Part shown: positions 30,511-40,250 of the stretch, piece by piece
Numbering within the stretch: the first letter of the stretch is position 1
Layout: each line of letters opens with the position of its first letter
Assembly (NCBI GenBank): GCA_963929865.1
Contig: CAWVKK010000065.1
Coordinates: 1 to 64,000 of the forward strand
Length of the DNA: 64,000 nt
DNA from: JAGZHZ01 sp963929865
GTDB lineage: Bacteria > Bacillota > Clostridia > Lachnospirales > Lachnospiraceae
Reading direction: 5' to 3'
Translations under genes and position numbers: made by a program
Notes under the pieces: model-generated
Told to the model about the DNA's origin: nothing
What the model saw: only the letters and a program-made list of their open reading frames with translations
Databases searched by the model: none

Positions 30511-32922
30511 TTATTTTACTACCAGGTTGATGATCTTCTTCGGGACATAGATTTCTTTTACAACCGTTCCCGTTATCTTGTCCGCCACGGCTTCTTTTCC
30601 TCTTGCGATGGCTTCCTCTTTTGAGAGTTCCACCGGAATGCAGATGACCGCTTTCGTCTTTCCGTTGATCTGTACCGGCACTTCGACCTCGTCGTCCCGC
30701 ATCGCCTCGTGGTCTGCGTCAGGCCATGTGTTGGAGAAGACGGTCTGCTCATGTCCTAACTCCTCCCACAGCTCTTCGCACAGGTGAGGCGCAAACGGAG
30801 CCAGCAAGATGACGGCGGTCTCGAGCGTTTCTTTGTCCACTCCGCCTTCCTTCTTCGCAAGATCAATCAGCTTATTGTTGTACTCCATAAATCCGGAGAT
30901 CACGGTGTTTAAGCTGAAGCTTTCCAGACGCTGCGTGATGTCGTGCACCATCTTGTGGCGTACTTTTACCATCTCTTTGGAGGCTGGCGTCTGTTTGTCC
31001 TTGTTGTCCATCACAAGGTTCCAGAAGCGGTTGATGAAGCGGTAGACACCGTCGATCCCTCTGTCGTCCCACTCTGCGTCGAGTTCCGGCGGTCCTACGA
31101 ACAGCTCATACATTCTAAGAGAATCGCATCCGTATTCGCGGACCAGATCGTCCGGTGAAATTACATTTCCCTTTGATTTGCTCATCTTGATTCCATTTTT
31201 TCCGGTGATCATTCCCTGGTTAAACAGCTTCGTAAACGGCTCGTCGAAATCTACCACGCCGATGTCGTGCAGGAATTTCGTGTAAAATCTGGAGTACAGA
31301 AGGTGAAGCACCGCATGTTCGACTCCGCCGATATACATGTCGACCGGCAGATATTTGTGCGCTTTCTCCTTAGATACCAGCTCTTTGTCGTTGTGGCTGT
31401 CCACATAGCGCAGGAAATACCAGGAAGATCCCGCCCACTGCGGCATCGTGTTCGTCTCTCTTTTCGCCGGTCTTCCGCAGACAGGGCATGTCGTGTTGAC
31501 CCATTCGTGGATGGCGGCAAGAGGAGATTCCCCGGTTCCCGTCGGCTGATAGCTCTCCACATCCGGCAGGCGCAGCGGCAGCTCCTCCTCCGGGACAGGC
31601 ACAGCTCCGCAGTGTTCGCAGTGTACGATCGGGATCGGTTCTCCCCAGTAGCGCTGTCTGGAGAAGACCCAGTCGCGCAGCTTATAGTTTGTCGTCACTT
31701 TTCCGATTCCTCTTGATGCGAGCAGCTGCGGCAGATCGCGCTTTGCGTCCTCAGAGTTCATTCCGTTGAATTCCCCGGAATTGATCATGATTCCCGGCTC
31801 TGTGTACGCCTCGGTCATGTCCTCGATCTCTTTGCCGTCTTTCGCGATGACCTGGACGATCGGAATGCCGAATTTTTTCGCGAATTCAAAGTCACGGTCG
31901 TCGTGAGCCGGCACGCACATGATGGCGCCGGTGCCGTAGTCGGCAAGCACGTAGTCGGACAGCCAGATCGGGATCTTCTTCCCGTTCACCGGGTTGACGG
32001 CATAGCTTCCCGTAAAGACGCCTGTCTTTTCCTTGTCCTGCAGACGGTCTACGGAGGATTTCATGGAAGATTTGAAAATATAATCCTCCACCGCCTCTCT
32101 CGTCTCGTCTGTGGCGAGTTCTTTCGCCATCTCATGTTCCGGGGCAAGCACCATAAACGTCGCCCCGTAGAGCGTATCCGGTCTTGTCGTGTAAACCTTG
32201 ATCGCCTTTTCCGAGCCGTCCACCTTAAAGTCGATCTCCGCTCCGTGGCTCTTTCCGATCCAGTCGGACTGCATCTTCTTTACCTTCTCCGGCCAGTCCA
32301 GTTTTTCCAGATCTGCGAGCAGGCGGTCTGCATATTTTGTGATGCGCAGCATCCACTGGCGCAGATTTTTCTTTGTCACAGGCGTTCCGCACCGCTCGCA
32401 CACTCCGTTTACGACTTCCTCGTTGGCAAGACCTGTCTTGCACGAAGGACACCAGTTGATCGGGAATTCCTTCTCATACGCAAGACCGGCTTTAAACATT
32501 TTTACGAAAATCCACTGCGTCCACTTGTAAAAATCAGGGTCTGTCGTGTTGACCTCCATATCCCAGTCATAGATCGCAGCGATCTCATTGATCTGGCGTT
32601 TGATATTTTTGATGTTCTCCGCTGTCGCCTTTGCAGGGTGAATGCCCTTATTGATCGCATAGTTTTCAGCCGGCAGACCAAACGCGTCCCATCCCATAGG
32701 ATGGATCAGATAATATCCCTGGAGCATCTTGTATCGGCTCCAGACGTCTGAGATCACATAGCCTCTCCAATGTCCGACATGAAGACCGTTTCCGGACGGA
32801 TAGGGAAACATGTCAAGACAATAATATTTCGGTTTTTTTCCGTCGTTGACATTGACTGGGTGTTCCTCCCAGCGTTTGCGCCATTTTTGTTCAATAGCCT
32901 TATGATTATAAGGGACTGCCAT
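30511..32922 (-). CDS. leuS: Leucyl-tRNA synthetase
   Basis: An 803-residue class I synthetase charging tRNA-Leu. The HIGH motif is in PYPSGNGLHVGHWRGY (about residues 41-56), the CP1 editing domain lies around 220-410 (TTRPDTLYGATFMVLAPEH) and the KMSKS motif is MSKSKG (about residue 575). Two zinc-like Cys clusters appear (CPSCKTGLANEEVVNGVCERC and CEHCG... CPVCG). The leader is too short for a T-box, so control is by other means. A SigA promoter lies about 50 bases before the ATG. Confidence 0.97.
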   Translation of the reverse strand: MAVPYNHKAIEQKWRKRWEEHPVNVNDGKKPKYYCLDMFPYPSGNGLHVGHWRGYVISDVWSRYKMLQGYYLIHPMGWDAFGLPAENYAINKGIHPAKATAENIKNIKRQINEIAAIYDWDMEVNTTDPDFYKWTQWIFVKMFKAGLAYEKEFPINWCPSCKTGLANEEVVNGVCERCGTPVTKKNLRQWMLRITKYADRLLADLEKLDWPEKVKKMQSDWIGKSHGAEIDFKVDGSEKAIKVYTTRPDTLYGATFMVLAPEHEMAKELATDETREAVEDYIFKSSMKSSVDRLQDKEKTGVFTGSYAVNPVNGKKIPIWLSDYVLADYGTGAIMCVPAHDDRDFEFAKKFGIPIVQVIAKDGKEIEDMTEAYTEPGIMINSGEFNGMNSEDAKRDLPQLLASRGIGKVTTNYKLRDWVFSRQRYWGEPIPIVHCEHCGAVPVPEEELPLRLPDVESYQPTGTGESPLAAIHEWVNTTCPVCGRPAKRETNTMPQWAGSSWYFLRYVDSHNDKELVSKEKAHKYLPVDMYIGGVEHAVLHLLYSRFYTKFLHDIGVVDFDEPFTKLFNQGMITGKNGIKMSKSKGNVISPDDLVREYGCDSLRMYELFVGPPELDAEWDDRGIDGVYRFINRFWNLVMDNKDKQTPASKEMVKVRHKMVHDITQRLESFSLNTVISGFMEYNNKLIDLAKKEGGVDKETLETAVILLAPFAPHLCEELWEELGHEQTVFSNTWPDADHEAMRDDEVEVPVQINGKTKAVICIPVELSKEEAIARGKEAVADKITGTVVKEIYVPKKIINLVVK

Positions 32923-32970
32923 AATTTTATTCCTCCATTTATCCTCTATCGCAATTTTGCCTTGAATGTT

Positions 32971-33000
32971 ATTCTAATGCCGCCGGGGGATATTTGTCAA
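32971..33000 (-). promoter_or_regulatory. SigA-type promoter for leuS
   Basis: TTGACA (complement of 32995-33000) and TAGAAT (complement of 32971-32976) with an 18-base spacer. Confidence 0.6.
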
Positions 33001-33020
33001 GTTTTCTTCTCAATCTGACG

Positions 33021-34616
33021 TCAGCTTTCAATAGAAAGAACCGTATTGACGTCCTCTCCCGGAATATACCGCAGGGTAATCTCGTCCCCTGTCTCATACC
33101 GGATGATGCCTATAAGCTCTCCCACCGCCACATCGTAGATCGCGTCTTCTCCGTCCAGCATCAGATAGATGTGAGAATTTCCGTCCGCCACGGCGTCCGT
33201 CATTTTTGTGATCGTTCCGCTGATTTGCTCTCCCTGCGCATTTTGGTTTGGCTGCCAGATTCCGTTCTCAACGAGCATCTGGTTGTAGGCCTCCTCGCAC
33301 TCTGCCACCGTATCCCCGATCGCAACGTTTTGATATTCCTGGACATTGACCATCGCATATTTTTTGACGAGCCCGGCGTCATCTTTTAGCGCCATGAAAT
33401 ACGTAGGCTCCCCGGAAACGTTGATCAGAAGCGGAAATGCCGCCCGGTATCCCAGGTTCTGAACCTGTCCTTCCGCAGAGGCCATCGCGGAAAATTCTTC
33501 TGCCCCCGATACGGCGTAATACCGGCATTCCATGGTGCGCTGGTTCATTAAGACAAATCCCACGTTTGACTGATCGCTGCTCACCGACGTCACCCCTGTG
33601 TAAACCCATACGTCGTCCTCCAAAGCCAGATAGTTGTATCCTTCTGTCGTCTTAAGGCATCCCTTCTGACCGAAAATGCTGTTTAAAAATCCGTTTTTCA
33701 GCGTCCCGTGATAGTCGTACAGTTCGATCAGCAAATCGGCTGAGAACACACGATCAACCCATGTCGGGCAGTCTTCGATCGCGTATTCTTCCATCTCTCC
33801 CGTCTGCGCGTTGCAGATAACAACTTTTCCGATCGTCACGCCTCCAAAGAGTCCTACGTTGTACTTTTTGACCGGGCAGATCCAGTAAGGCGTCCCCTCG
33901 TCGTCGATCTCAAAGCTGAGCGAGTCAAAAATGTACGTCGGATAGTGAAAACGAAGATGGCGGTAGATATTTCGGTTCAGATATTCCGACTCCGAATATT
34001 TAATCGGCTCATCCAGCTTCACAAGGCTGGTATCCTGCGTCGCCATATCAATCATGATATAGGCTGGGATGCCGTTTTTCTGGTTTGTCAGCCATTTAAC
34101 CGGGCTGGCGTACTCAAGCGGCGTGACCCGCACCGGCGTATCCTGATAGTTAATCTGCGTGTAAAGATCGCTGACCTCAAACTGCGAGACCATATCTACC
34201 ATGCTTCCCATCTTCCTGTTTCCCAAAAGCGCCGCCGAATCCTTGTCCAGAAGCGGAATCTTTCCAAAGTCTACCTCCTGGATATCGGCGCTGAAATCTC
34301 TCTCCTCCACGGTAATCAGCCGCTGATATTTTTTTGCGTTGATCATCGGAGACGAGAGCAAGGATCCGATCGCGTATGCGGCAATTATAAGACCGAGAAA
34401 ACTTATTCCTATCTTCAGGACCCGGTTTTCTTTCACGTCCTGCGCGGTGCGCACGCGCGGCAGCGCGTAAATTCCCAGGATGACCGCGATGACGATCATC
34501 AAAAATGCCCAGAATCCGCTTGAGTGAATGTTGATGGCGGGCAGAGCAATGTAGTAGTAAATCCCTGCGATAAAGATGGCTGCAAGGACGGCCGCAATTT
34601 TCCATTTTCTTTTCAT
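33021..34616 (-). CDS. Conserved-looking membrane-anchored protein of unknown function
   Basis: A 531-residue protein with three N-terminal hydrophobic helices (about residues 7-25, 34-53 and 68-88) and a long soluble domain of about 440 residues. The soluble part has no motif I can name. It is rich in Tyr and acidic residues, includes the phrase GLFGGVTIGKVVICNAQTGE in the middle and ends with a compact beta-rich stretch. The soluble domain probably faces one side of the membrane as a single block. It lies between recJ (41 bases upstream) and leuS and may be co-transcribed with recJ. No function can be assigned. Confidence 0.75.
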   Translation of the reverse strand: MKRKWKIAAVLAAIFIAGIYYYIALPAINIHSSGFWAFLMIVIAVILGIYALPRVRTAQDVKENRVLKIGISFLGLIIAAYAIGSLLSSPMINAKKYQRLITVEERDFSADIQEVDFGKIPLLDKDSAALLGNRKMGSMVDMVSQFEVSDLYTQINYQDTPVRVTPLEYASPVKWLTNQKNGIPAYIMIDMATQDTSLVKLDEPIKYSESEYLNRNIYRHLRFHYPTYIFDSLSFEIDDEGTPYWICPVKKYNVGLFGGVTIGKVVICNAQTGEMEEYAIEDCPTWVDRVFSADLLIELYDYHGTLKNGFLNSIFGQKGCLKTTEGYNYLALEDDVWVYTGVTSVSSDQSNVGFVLMNQRTMECRYYAVSGAEEFSAMASAEGQVQNLGYRAAFPLLINVSGEPTYFMALKDDAGLVKKYAMVNVQEYQNVAIGDTVAECEEAYNQMLVENGIWQPNQNAQGEQISGTITKMTDAVADGNSHIYLMLDGEDAIYDVAVGELIGIIRYETGDEITLRYIPGEDVNTVLSIES

Positions 34617-34657
34617 ATCTGTCTGTTTCCCTTCCTCTTTTTTAGCTGGTTATCGTG

Positions 34658-36418
34658 TTACTGATAATTTTGAATCACAATCTGCAGGCTGCGGCATTCC
34701 CGGTACACATGGATGGTCGGATAATACGTGACGGACAGGCGAACCTGGTTTTGCCGGCGCAGAAACAGTTTTTCCATCTCCTGCTGCCCGAATTTTTCCG
34801 CCAGGTCCTTCTGAAACGCCTCTGTGTCCCCAAAATACAGCGCGTCCATCACCCGCCCGGCTTTGTTTTGCACCTGCATTTTGACCACATTTTTATTTTT
34901 CCCAAGGATTGCCGCCCCCAGGACATTTAAATCCTTTTCCGCAAACAGGGGCTTTGTGTTTCCTTTTCCAAACGGTTCTAAAAGCTTTAGTTCCTCTACG
35001 AGCTCCTCTGTGATATAGTCGATCGGCATCGGAACGTCGATCAGAATCTTCTCGCTTAGATCCTCCTGCGTCAGCGCCGCGTTCTCATTTAAGACGGTGC
35101 GGAGCCTTTCTATATTTTCTTCCTTCATCGAAAGCCCTGCCGCCATCGGATGTCCTCCGAATTTTGTGAACAGCTCCTGGCATTTCATCATCTCCTCAAA
35201 CATGGAGTACGCTTCAATGGAGCGCCCGGAGCCTTTGATCTCCTCCTTTCCTCTTGTCAGCACAAAGACAGGTCTGTGATATTTTTCCCGGATTCTCCCG
35301 GCGATAATCCCGGCGAGGCTTTCATGGCACTCCGGCAAAAAGACAACCAGCACCTTATCCTTTTTTTGTTTTCCTCCTTCTATGATCTGCACGGCTTTTT
35401 CATAGCCCTGCAGCGTCATCGCTTTTCGCTCCTCATTTAAAAGCTTCAGCTCCGATGCAAGCTGCGCCGCTTCTTCTTCGCTCTTGGCGAGCAGCAGGGC
35501 GAGCGCCCGTTTTGCCGTGTCCAGCCTGCCGCTTGCATTGATGCACGGACCCAGTACAAATCCGATGTGATATGCCGTGATATCTGCCTCCGCCAGCCCG
35601 TTTGCCTTGATCAGCGCGCGCAGTCCCAGATTGGGAGTCGACGCGATTTTTTTAAGCCCTTCCTTTACGATAATTCGGTTTTCGCCGGTCAGGTCCATCA
35701 CATCCCCAACGGTGGCGACTGCTGCAAACTCCAGAAAGGCGAAAGCCTCCTCCTTGGCGATCCCCATCTGTCGGTACAGACACATGACCACCTTCCATGC
35801 CACTGCCGCTCCGCACAGCTGTTTAAACGGGTACGTGCAGCCCGGCTGTTTTGGGTTGACAATCACGTCTGCTTTTGGCAGAATCATGTTTCTTTTCCCG
35901 TTCTCTTCCAGATACCTCAAATCATGGTGGTCTGTGACGATGACCGTCATTCCCAGTTTTTTGCCGTACGCGATCTGTTCCGCCGCCGCGATTCCGTTGT
36001 CGCACGTCACGATGGTGTCGATCCCCTCCTCATATGCGAGCGCAATCAGCTGCTCGTTGATGCCGTATCCGTCTTTCATGCGGTCCGGAATCTCCACATC
36101 CGCATCTGCCCCGCATCTTCTCAGCGCCTGCAGCAGAATATAGCTGGCGTTGACTCCGTCAATATCGTAATCGCCTATGATCCGGATTTTTTTCCCCTGC
36201 CGGATTTTCTCTCTCAGAAGGGAGGCGGCTTCCACCGCTCCCTTCATTTTTTCCGGCGGATACAGATCCGCCAGATCCGCGTGCAGATACGTTCGGATTT
36301 CGTCTTCTCCGATGATATCCCGGTTGCGGATCAGACGCGCTGTGACAGGCGAGATATGAAACGTCTGCGCGATTTTATAAAAGTCAGCCCTCTTGGCTGC
36401 GACAAACCATCTTTCCAT
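34658..36418 (-). CDS. recJ: Single-stranded-DNA exonuclease RecJ
   Basis: A 586-residue DHH-family 5'-3' exonuclease used in recombination and mismatch repair. The metal-binding motifs are present: IIGDYDIDGVNASYI (Asp83, 85, 87), TCDNGIAA (Asp140) and VTDHHDL (163-165). The DHHA1 region has GRSIEAYSMFEEMMK and FGGHPMAAGLSM. A C-terminal OB fold covers about 455-580. The start is the ATG at 36418, with AAAGGAAG upstream. An in-frame extension to 36466 runs into the secDF terminator and is unlikely. Confidence 0.95.
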   Translation of the reverse strand: MERWFVAAKRADFYKIAQTFHISPVTARLIRNRDIIGEDEIRTYLHADLADLYPPEKMKGAVEAASLLREKIRQGKKIRIIGDYDIDGVNASYILLQALRRCGADADVEIPDRMKDGYGINEQLIALAYEEGIDTIVTCDNGIAAAEQIAYGKKLGMTVIVTDHHDLRYLEENGKRNMILPKADVIVNPKQPGCTYPFKQLCGAAVAWKVVMCLYRQMGIAKEEAFAFLEFAAVATVGDVMDLTGENRIIVKEGLKKIASTPNLGLRALIKANGLAEADITAYHIGFVLGPCINASGRLDTAKRALALLLAKSEEEAAQLASELKLLNEERKAMTLQGYEKAVQIIEGGKQKKDKVLVVFLPECHESLAGIIAGRIREKYHRPVFVLTRGKEEIKGSGRSIEAYSMFEEMMKCQELFTKFGGHPMAAGLSMKEENIERLRTVLNENAALTQEDLSEKILIDVPMPIDYITEELVEELKLLEPFGKGNTKPLFAEKDLNVLGAAILGKNKNVVKMQVQNKAGRVMDALYFGDTEAFQKDLAEKFGQQEMEKLFLRRQNQVRLSVTYYPTIHVYRECRSLQIVIQNYQ

Positions 36419-36441
36419 TGTGTTTCTTCCTTTCTTTACAG

Positions 36442-36472
36442 AAAAAGAGGGCTGTCCAAAAGACAACCCTCC
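36442..36472 (-). terminator. Rho-independent terminator after secDF
   Basis: On the minus strand GAGGGTTGTC, loop TTTTG, GACAGCCCTC, then TTTTT. The stem is 10 bp with one G-T pair. Confidence 0.92.
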
Positions 36473-36485
36473 AAGGCAGCTATGC

Positions 36486-38759
36486 CTAAATCACGATTTC
36501 TTTCTCTTTTTTCGGCTTTCTCTTCTTCGTTCTCATCACATACCATAAAGGTCCTGTGATGCAGACGGAAGAGTAGGCGCCGCATACGATGCCGATCATC
36601 AGCGGAAGCGCAAATTCCTGGATCGAGGGAACTCCGACCGCAAACAAAACGGCTATTGTCATAAAGGTTGTAAGAGACGTATAGATGCTTCTTGTCAGAG
36701 TCTGCGTGACGCTCCGGTTGACAATATCCGCAAGCTCCTGTCCCTCCTCTTTTTCCGCGCTTCCCATATTTTCACGGATACGGTCGAAGATGACAATCGT
36801 CGCATTGATGGAATACCCGACAATCGTAAGCATACATGCGATAAACGTGGTTCCCACCGCAATCCTCGATGCAGCGTAAAAGGCAAGCACCGCCAAAACG
36901 TCGTGGACCAGCGCAAGCACCGCGCTTGCGCCGAAGCGGATATCCTTAAACCGGAACCAGATATAGATCAGCATACATACCGTTGCGATAGCGACGGATA
37001 TGACGGCGTCCCTTCTCATCTCGCTGCTCACGGTTGAGGAGATATTTTCCGCCAGGATAGAATCCTCCTCCGCGCCGAACTGCTGCACCAGCGCCTGATT
37101 AAGCTCCTCTCTCTCCTCCAAAGACAGCTCTCTCGTCTTGATATTGACCTCATAGGAGTCTGTCACCTTTGTGATCTGAATGTCAGCATCCCCTGTCACC
37201 TGCTGCACAACCGGCTTTACCTCAGAATCGAGCTCCGCGATCGTAAAGTCCTGCGGAAACGTCACGTTGGTGGAGGTTCCTCCCTTAAATTCCAGGTTAT
37301 AGTTTAACGTTTCGCCCATTGTGATCTGATTTGCCGCCATAAAGACCGGGGCGCAGATGACCAGAATCAGCGAGAGCGCAAAGCAGAAGCTTTTCTTCTC
37401 CACAAAGGAAATCGTTTTTCTCTCCTTTGCCCTTCCATACAATTTTTCGTCTTTTAACCCCAGCGTATACAGCGCGTTCAAAATCAGGCGGGAGACAAAA
37501 AGCGCCGTGATCATGGACAGGACAATGCTCAAAATCAATGTGACGGCAAATCCTTTTACCGTTCCGCTCCCCTTGATCATCAGGACAAACGCCGCAATCA
37601 AAGTCGTGACGTTGCCGTCTAGGATGGCGGAGAACGCTTTTTGATATCCCGTGCGGATCGCTGTGCTTACGTTCTCGCCCGCCGCTATCTCTTCCCTAAT
37701 GCGGGCATAGATAATGACGTTGGCGTCCACCGCCATCCCGATTCCCAGGATAATCCCGGCAATTCCCGGCAGAGTCAGCGTGATGTCGAAAGCATTCAGG
37801 CACACCAGTGTCAGCTCTGTATACAGAATCAGTCCGATCCCCGCCACAGCGCCGGGGAGGAGATAGACGGCGGTCATGAAGACAATCACGAGAACCAGTC
37901 CGATCGCCCCGGCCGCAAGGCTTGTCGAGATGGCTTCTTCTCCCAGCTGCGCGCCTACTACATTTGAGCGGATTTCCGTCAATTCCACCTGCAGACCTCC
38001 GATCCGGATCGTGGAGGCGATATTTTCTGCTGTCTGATAGTCCTCCATTCCGGTAATCTGCGCCTTTCCATCTGTGATCTCACTGTTGACAAGGGGCACG
38101 CTGACAAATTTTCCGTCATAGTAAATGCCGATGCTCTCGCCTGCCGCGTACGCTTTTTTCGTCGCCTGCGCAAACTTCTTTGTCCCTTCCGCCGTCATGG
38201 TCAAAGTGACTACGTTTTCCCGGTTTCTCATCTCGTTTGTAATCTGTCCCGCCTTTGCCGTCTCAATGTCCGTTCCGGTCAGGACGATGGATCCCTCCTG
38301 CGTCAGTTCTTCGATCGTCTTGTTTAAGGCGTATCCTGTGGGGTTGTCCGGCGTCTGTCCGATGTAAGAATAATTTTCATTTCCGTCTTGATCTGTCTGG
38401 GCGATGAAGTACAGCGACCCGGGGGATCCAAGCTCTTCGAGAATCTGGTTGGCGTCTGTCACGCCTGGGATCTCGATATTGATCCTGTCGTTTCCCTCCC
38501 GATAGACCGTTGCCTCCGTACTGTACTGTTCCACCCGCTTTTGCAGCTTATAGACCGTATCCGCCATCTCCTCCGCCGTCGGCGTATCGCCCGCAGCTTT
38601 ATACGTGATGCTGACGCCGCCAGCCAGATCCAGACCCAGTATAATATTTCTCGCCGCTCCGGTGCCTGTCGGACCAAAGCCGACTGCCGAGGTGAAAGCC
38701 AGCAGACCGACAAGCAAAACCGTGACGATCATCACCAGAGCCGCTCTGCTCTTGTTCAT
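36486..38759 (-). CDS. secDF: Protein translocase subunit SecDF (SecD-SecF fusion)
   Basis: A 757-residue membrane protein joining SecD (1-430) and SecF (450-757) in one chain. It uses the proton gradient to pull exported proteins through SecYEG. SecD features are GLDLAGGVSITYKA (residues 43-56), the periplasmic P1 head, GIAGIILGIGMAVDANVIIY (the conserved D in GMAVDAN) and TAIRTGYQKAFSAILDGNVT. SecF has EFKGGTSTNVTF and the later GYSINATIVIFDRIREN with SVTQTLTRSIYTSLTT. The start has AAAGGAGG upstream. It lies 15 bases downstream of the SCIFF maturase. Confidence 0.95.
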   Translation of the reverse strand: MNKSRAALVMIVTVLLVGLLAFTSAVGFGPTGTGAARNIILGLDLAGGVSITYKAAGDTPTAEEMADTVYKLQKRVEQYSTEATVYREGNDRINIEIPGVTDANQILEELGSPGSLYFIAQTDQDGNENYSYIGQTPDNPTGYALNKTIEELTQEGSIVLTGTDIETAKAGQITNEMRNRENVVTLTMTAEGTKKFAQATKKAYAAGESIGIYYDGKFVSVPLVNSEITDGKAQITGMEDYQTAENIASTIRIGGLQVELTEIRSNVVGAQLGEEAISTSLAAGAIGLVLVIVFMTAVYLLPGAVAGIGLILYTELTLVCLNAFDITLTLPGIAGIILGIGMAVDANVIIYARIREEIAAGENVSTAIRTGYQKAFSAILDGNVTTLIAAFVLMIKGSGTVKGFAVTLILSIVLSMITALFVSRLILNALYTLGLKDEKLYGRAKERKTISFVEKKSFCFALSLILVICAPVFMAANQITMGETLNYNLEFKGGTSTNVTFPQDFTIAELDSEVKPVVQQVTGDADIQITKVTDSYEVNIKTRELSLEEREELNQALVQQFGAEEDSILAENISSTVSSEMRRDAVISVAIATVCMLIYIWFRFKDIRFGASAVLALVHDVLAVLAFYAASRIAVGTTFIACMLTIVGYSINATIVIFDRIRENMGSAEKEEGQELADIVNRSVTQTLTRSIYTSLTTFMTIAVLFAVGVPSIQEFALPLMIGIVCGAYSSVCITGPLWYVMRTKKRKPKKEKEIVI

Positions 38760-38774
38760 AGAGATCCTCCTTTT

Positions 38775-40136
38775 TTACGATTCCTCCGCGAGAGCCGCTT
38801 TTATCATGATGGCGCATTCAATCCGTTTTTTCTGAAGCTCGCACCCGATATCATACGCATCGTTGATCGATCCGTGGAATTTGTACGAGTTTGCCGCGCA
38901 CCCTCCGCTGCAGTAAAAACGCGCAAAGCAGTTTCTGCATTTCTCCTTCGCGTAGACGTTGCAGCATTTAAATTCATCCACCAGATCTGTGTTTTTGATT
39001 CCCTCATATACGTTTCCGAGCAGAAATCCCTCTTCGCCTACAAACTGGTGGCACGGATAGAGATCTCCCCACGGGGTGACTGCAAGATATTCCGTTCCCG
39101 ATCCGCACCCGGACAGCCGTTTGTACACGCACGGACCTCCCGTCAGATCAATCATGAAGTGGAAAAAGTTGAAATCTCTTCCCTCTCTGTGCCGCTTTAC
39201 CATCTCTGCCGCAAGCTTATCGTATTCCGCGCAGATCGCCGGAATATCCTCCTCCCGGATCGCGTACGGCTCCTCCGGCAGGGAGACAACCGGTTCTACT
39301 GAAATCTGCTTAAATCCCAGATCAGCCAGGTGCAGGACGTCCTTGGAAAAATCGAGGTTATCGTGCGTGAAAGTCCCGCGCACATAATATTTTTCCTGAT
39401 TTCTGCTCTCGGCAAATTTCTGGAATTTCGGCACGATCAGATCATAGCTTCCCTTGCCGCTGCGGAACGGGCGCATCCGGTCATTGACCTCTTTTCTGCC
39501 GTCAATGCTCAGCACAACGTTTGCCATCTCTTTGTTTGCGAACTCCATCACGTCGTCGTTGAGCAGCACGCCGTTCGTCGTCAGCGTAAACCGGAAATTT
39601 TTATTGTGAATTTTTTCCTGCTCTCTTCCGTACCGCACAAGGTCTTTGACAACCTGCCAGTTCATCAGAGGCTCTCCTCCGAAAAAGTCGACCTCCAAAT
39701 TTCTTCTGTTCCCGGAGTTGGCGATCAGAAAATCCAGCGCCTGCTTTCCCGTCTCATAGCTCATCAGTGCGCGGCGTCCGTGATATTCGCCTTCTTCCGC
39801 AAAGCAGTAGCGGCATGCCAGGTTGCAGTCGTGCGCAATGTGGAGGCAGAGCGCTTTGACTACCGTCTTTCTCTTCTTAAAATCGATGACCTTCTCCTGA
39901 TAGATGTCCTCCGTAAACAGCGTGCCCGCCTTCTTGAGTTCTTCGCAGTCTGAGACCGCCTCGAACACGTCCTCTTTTTCGTACCGGTCTTTTAACTGTT
40001 CGGCAATGGCTTCCGCCTTCCACCCTTTTTCCATATAAGGGAGCACCTCATACACGACGTCATCGACAACGTGGATCGCCCCGCTGTTGACGTCCATCAC
40101 GATATTATAGCCATTGTTTCTGTATTGATGGATCAC
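38775..40136 (-). CDS. SCIFF peptide maturase, radical SAM/SPASM thioether-forming enzyme
   Basis: A 453-residue radical SAM enzyme that forms Cys thioether links in the SCIFF peptide. The N-terminal 90 residues form a peptide-recognition-like domain. The SAM cluster is Cys104, Cys108 and Cys111 in HDCNLACRYCF. The C-terminal SPASM region has CGSGTEYLAV, PWGDLYPCHQF, CNVYAKEKCRNC and FYCSGGCAANS, enough Cys for two auxiliary [4Fe-4S] clusters. The start is a GTG at 40136 with AAGGGG upstream. The substrate gene lies 114 bases upstream on the same strand. This is the CteB/SCIFF-maturase type, and substrate proximity supports the name. Confidence 0.95.
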   Translation of the reverse strand: MIHQYRNNGYNIVMDVNSGAIHVVDDVVYEVLPYMEKGWKAEAIAEQLKDRYEKEDVFEAVSDCEELKKAGTLFTEDIYQEKVIDFKKRKTVVKALCLHIAHDCNLACRYCFAEEGEYHGRRALMSYETGKQALDFLIANSGNRRNLEVDFFGGEPLMNWQVVKDLVRYGREQEKIHNKNFRFTLTTNGVLLNDDVMEFANKEMANVVLSIDGRKEVNDRMRPFRSGKGSYDLIVPKFQKFAESRNQEKYYVRGTFTHDNLDFSKDVLHLADLGFKQISVEPVVSLPEEPYAIREEDIPAICAEYDKLAAEMVKRHREGRDFNFFHFMIDLTGGPCVYKRLSGCGSGTEYLAVTPWGDLYPCHQFVGEEGFLLGNVYEGIKNTDLVDEFKCCNVYAKEKCRNCFARFYCSGGCAANSYKFHGSINDAYDIGCELQKKRIECAIMIKAALAEES

Positions 40137-40191
40137 TTGAAATCCCCTTTCCGTTTTTTGTATCGTTCCATTTTTCCCACATCGTATAATA

Positions 40192-40220
40192 AGCAGCGGA
40201 CAGTGCTTTGTCCGCTGCTT
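40192..40220 (-). terminator. Hairpin between the SCIFF gene and its maturase
   Basis: AAGCAGCGG-type sequence pairs with CCGCTGCTT, followed on the minus strand by ATTATA. It may let excess peptide transcript form while some reads through to the maturase. Confidence 0.5.
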
Positions 40221-40250
40221 ATTTGTCTCGTATCTTCTTTTGGATCAATC

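Noticed and set aside
32923..33020. T-box for leucine upstream of leuS
   Set aside because: Only about 40 bases lie between the promoter and start codon. No AGGTGG box or specifier stem is present.
35567..36559. A 330-codon plus-strand frame opposite recJ
   Set aside because: It lies over the conserved RecJ reading frame and crosses a terminator, with a biased composition.
38388..39302. A 304-codon plus-strand frame opposite secDF and the SCIFF maturase
   Set aside because: It crosses two clearly coding genes on the other strand with no supporting start signal.
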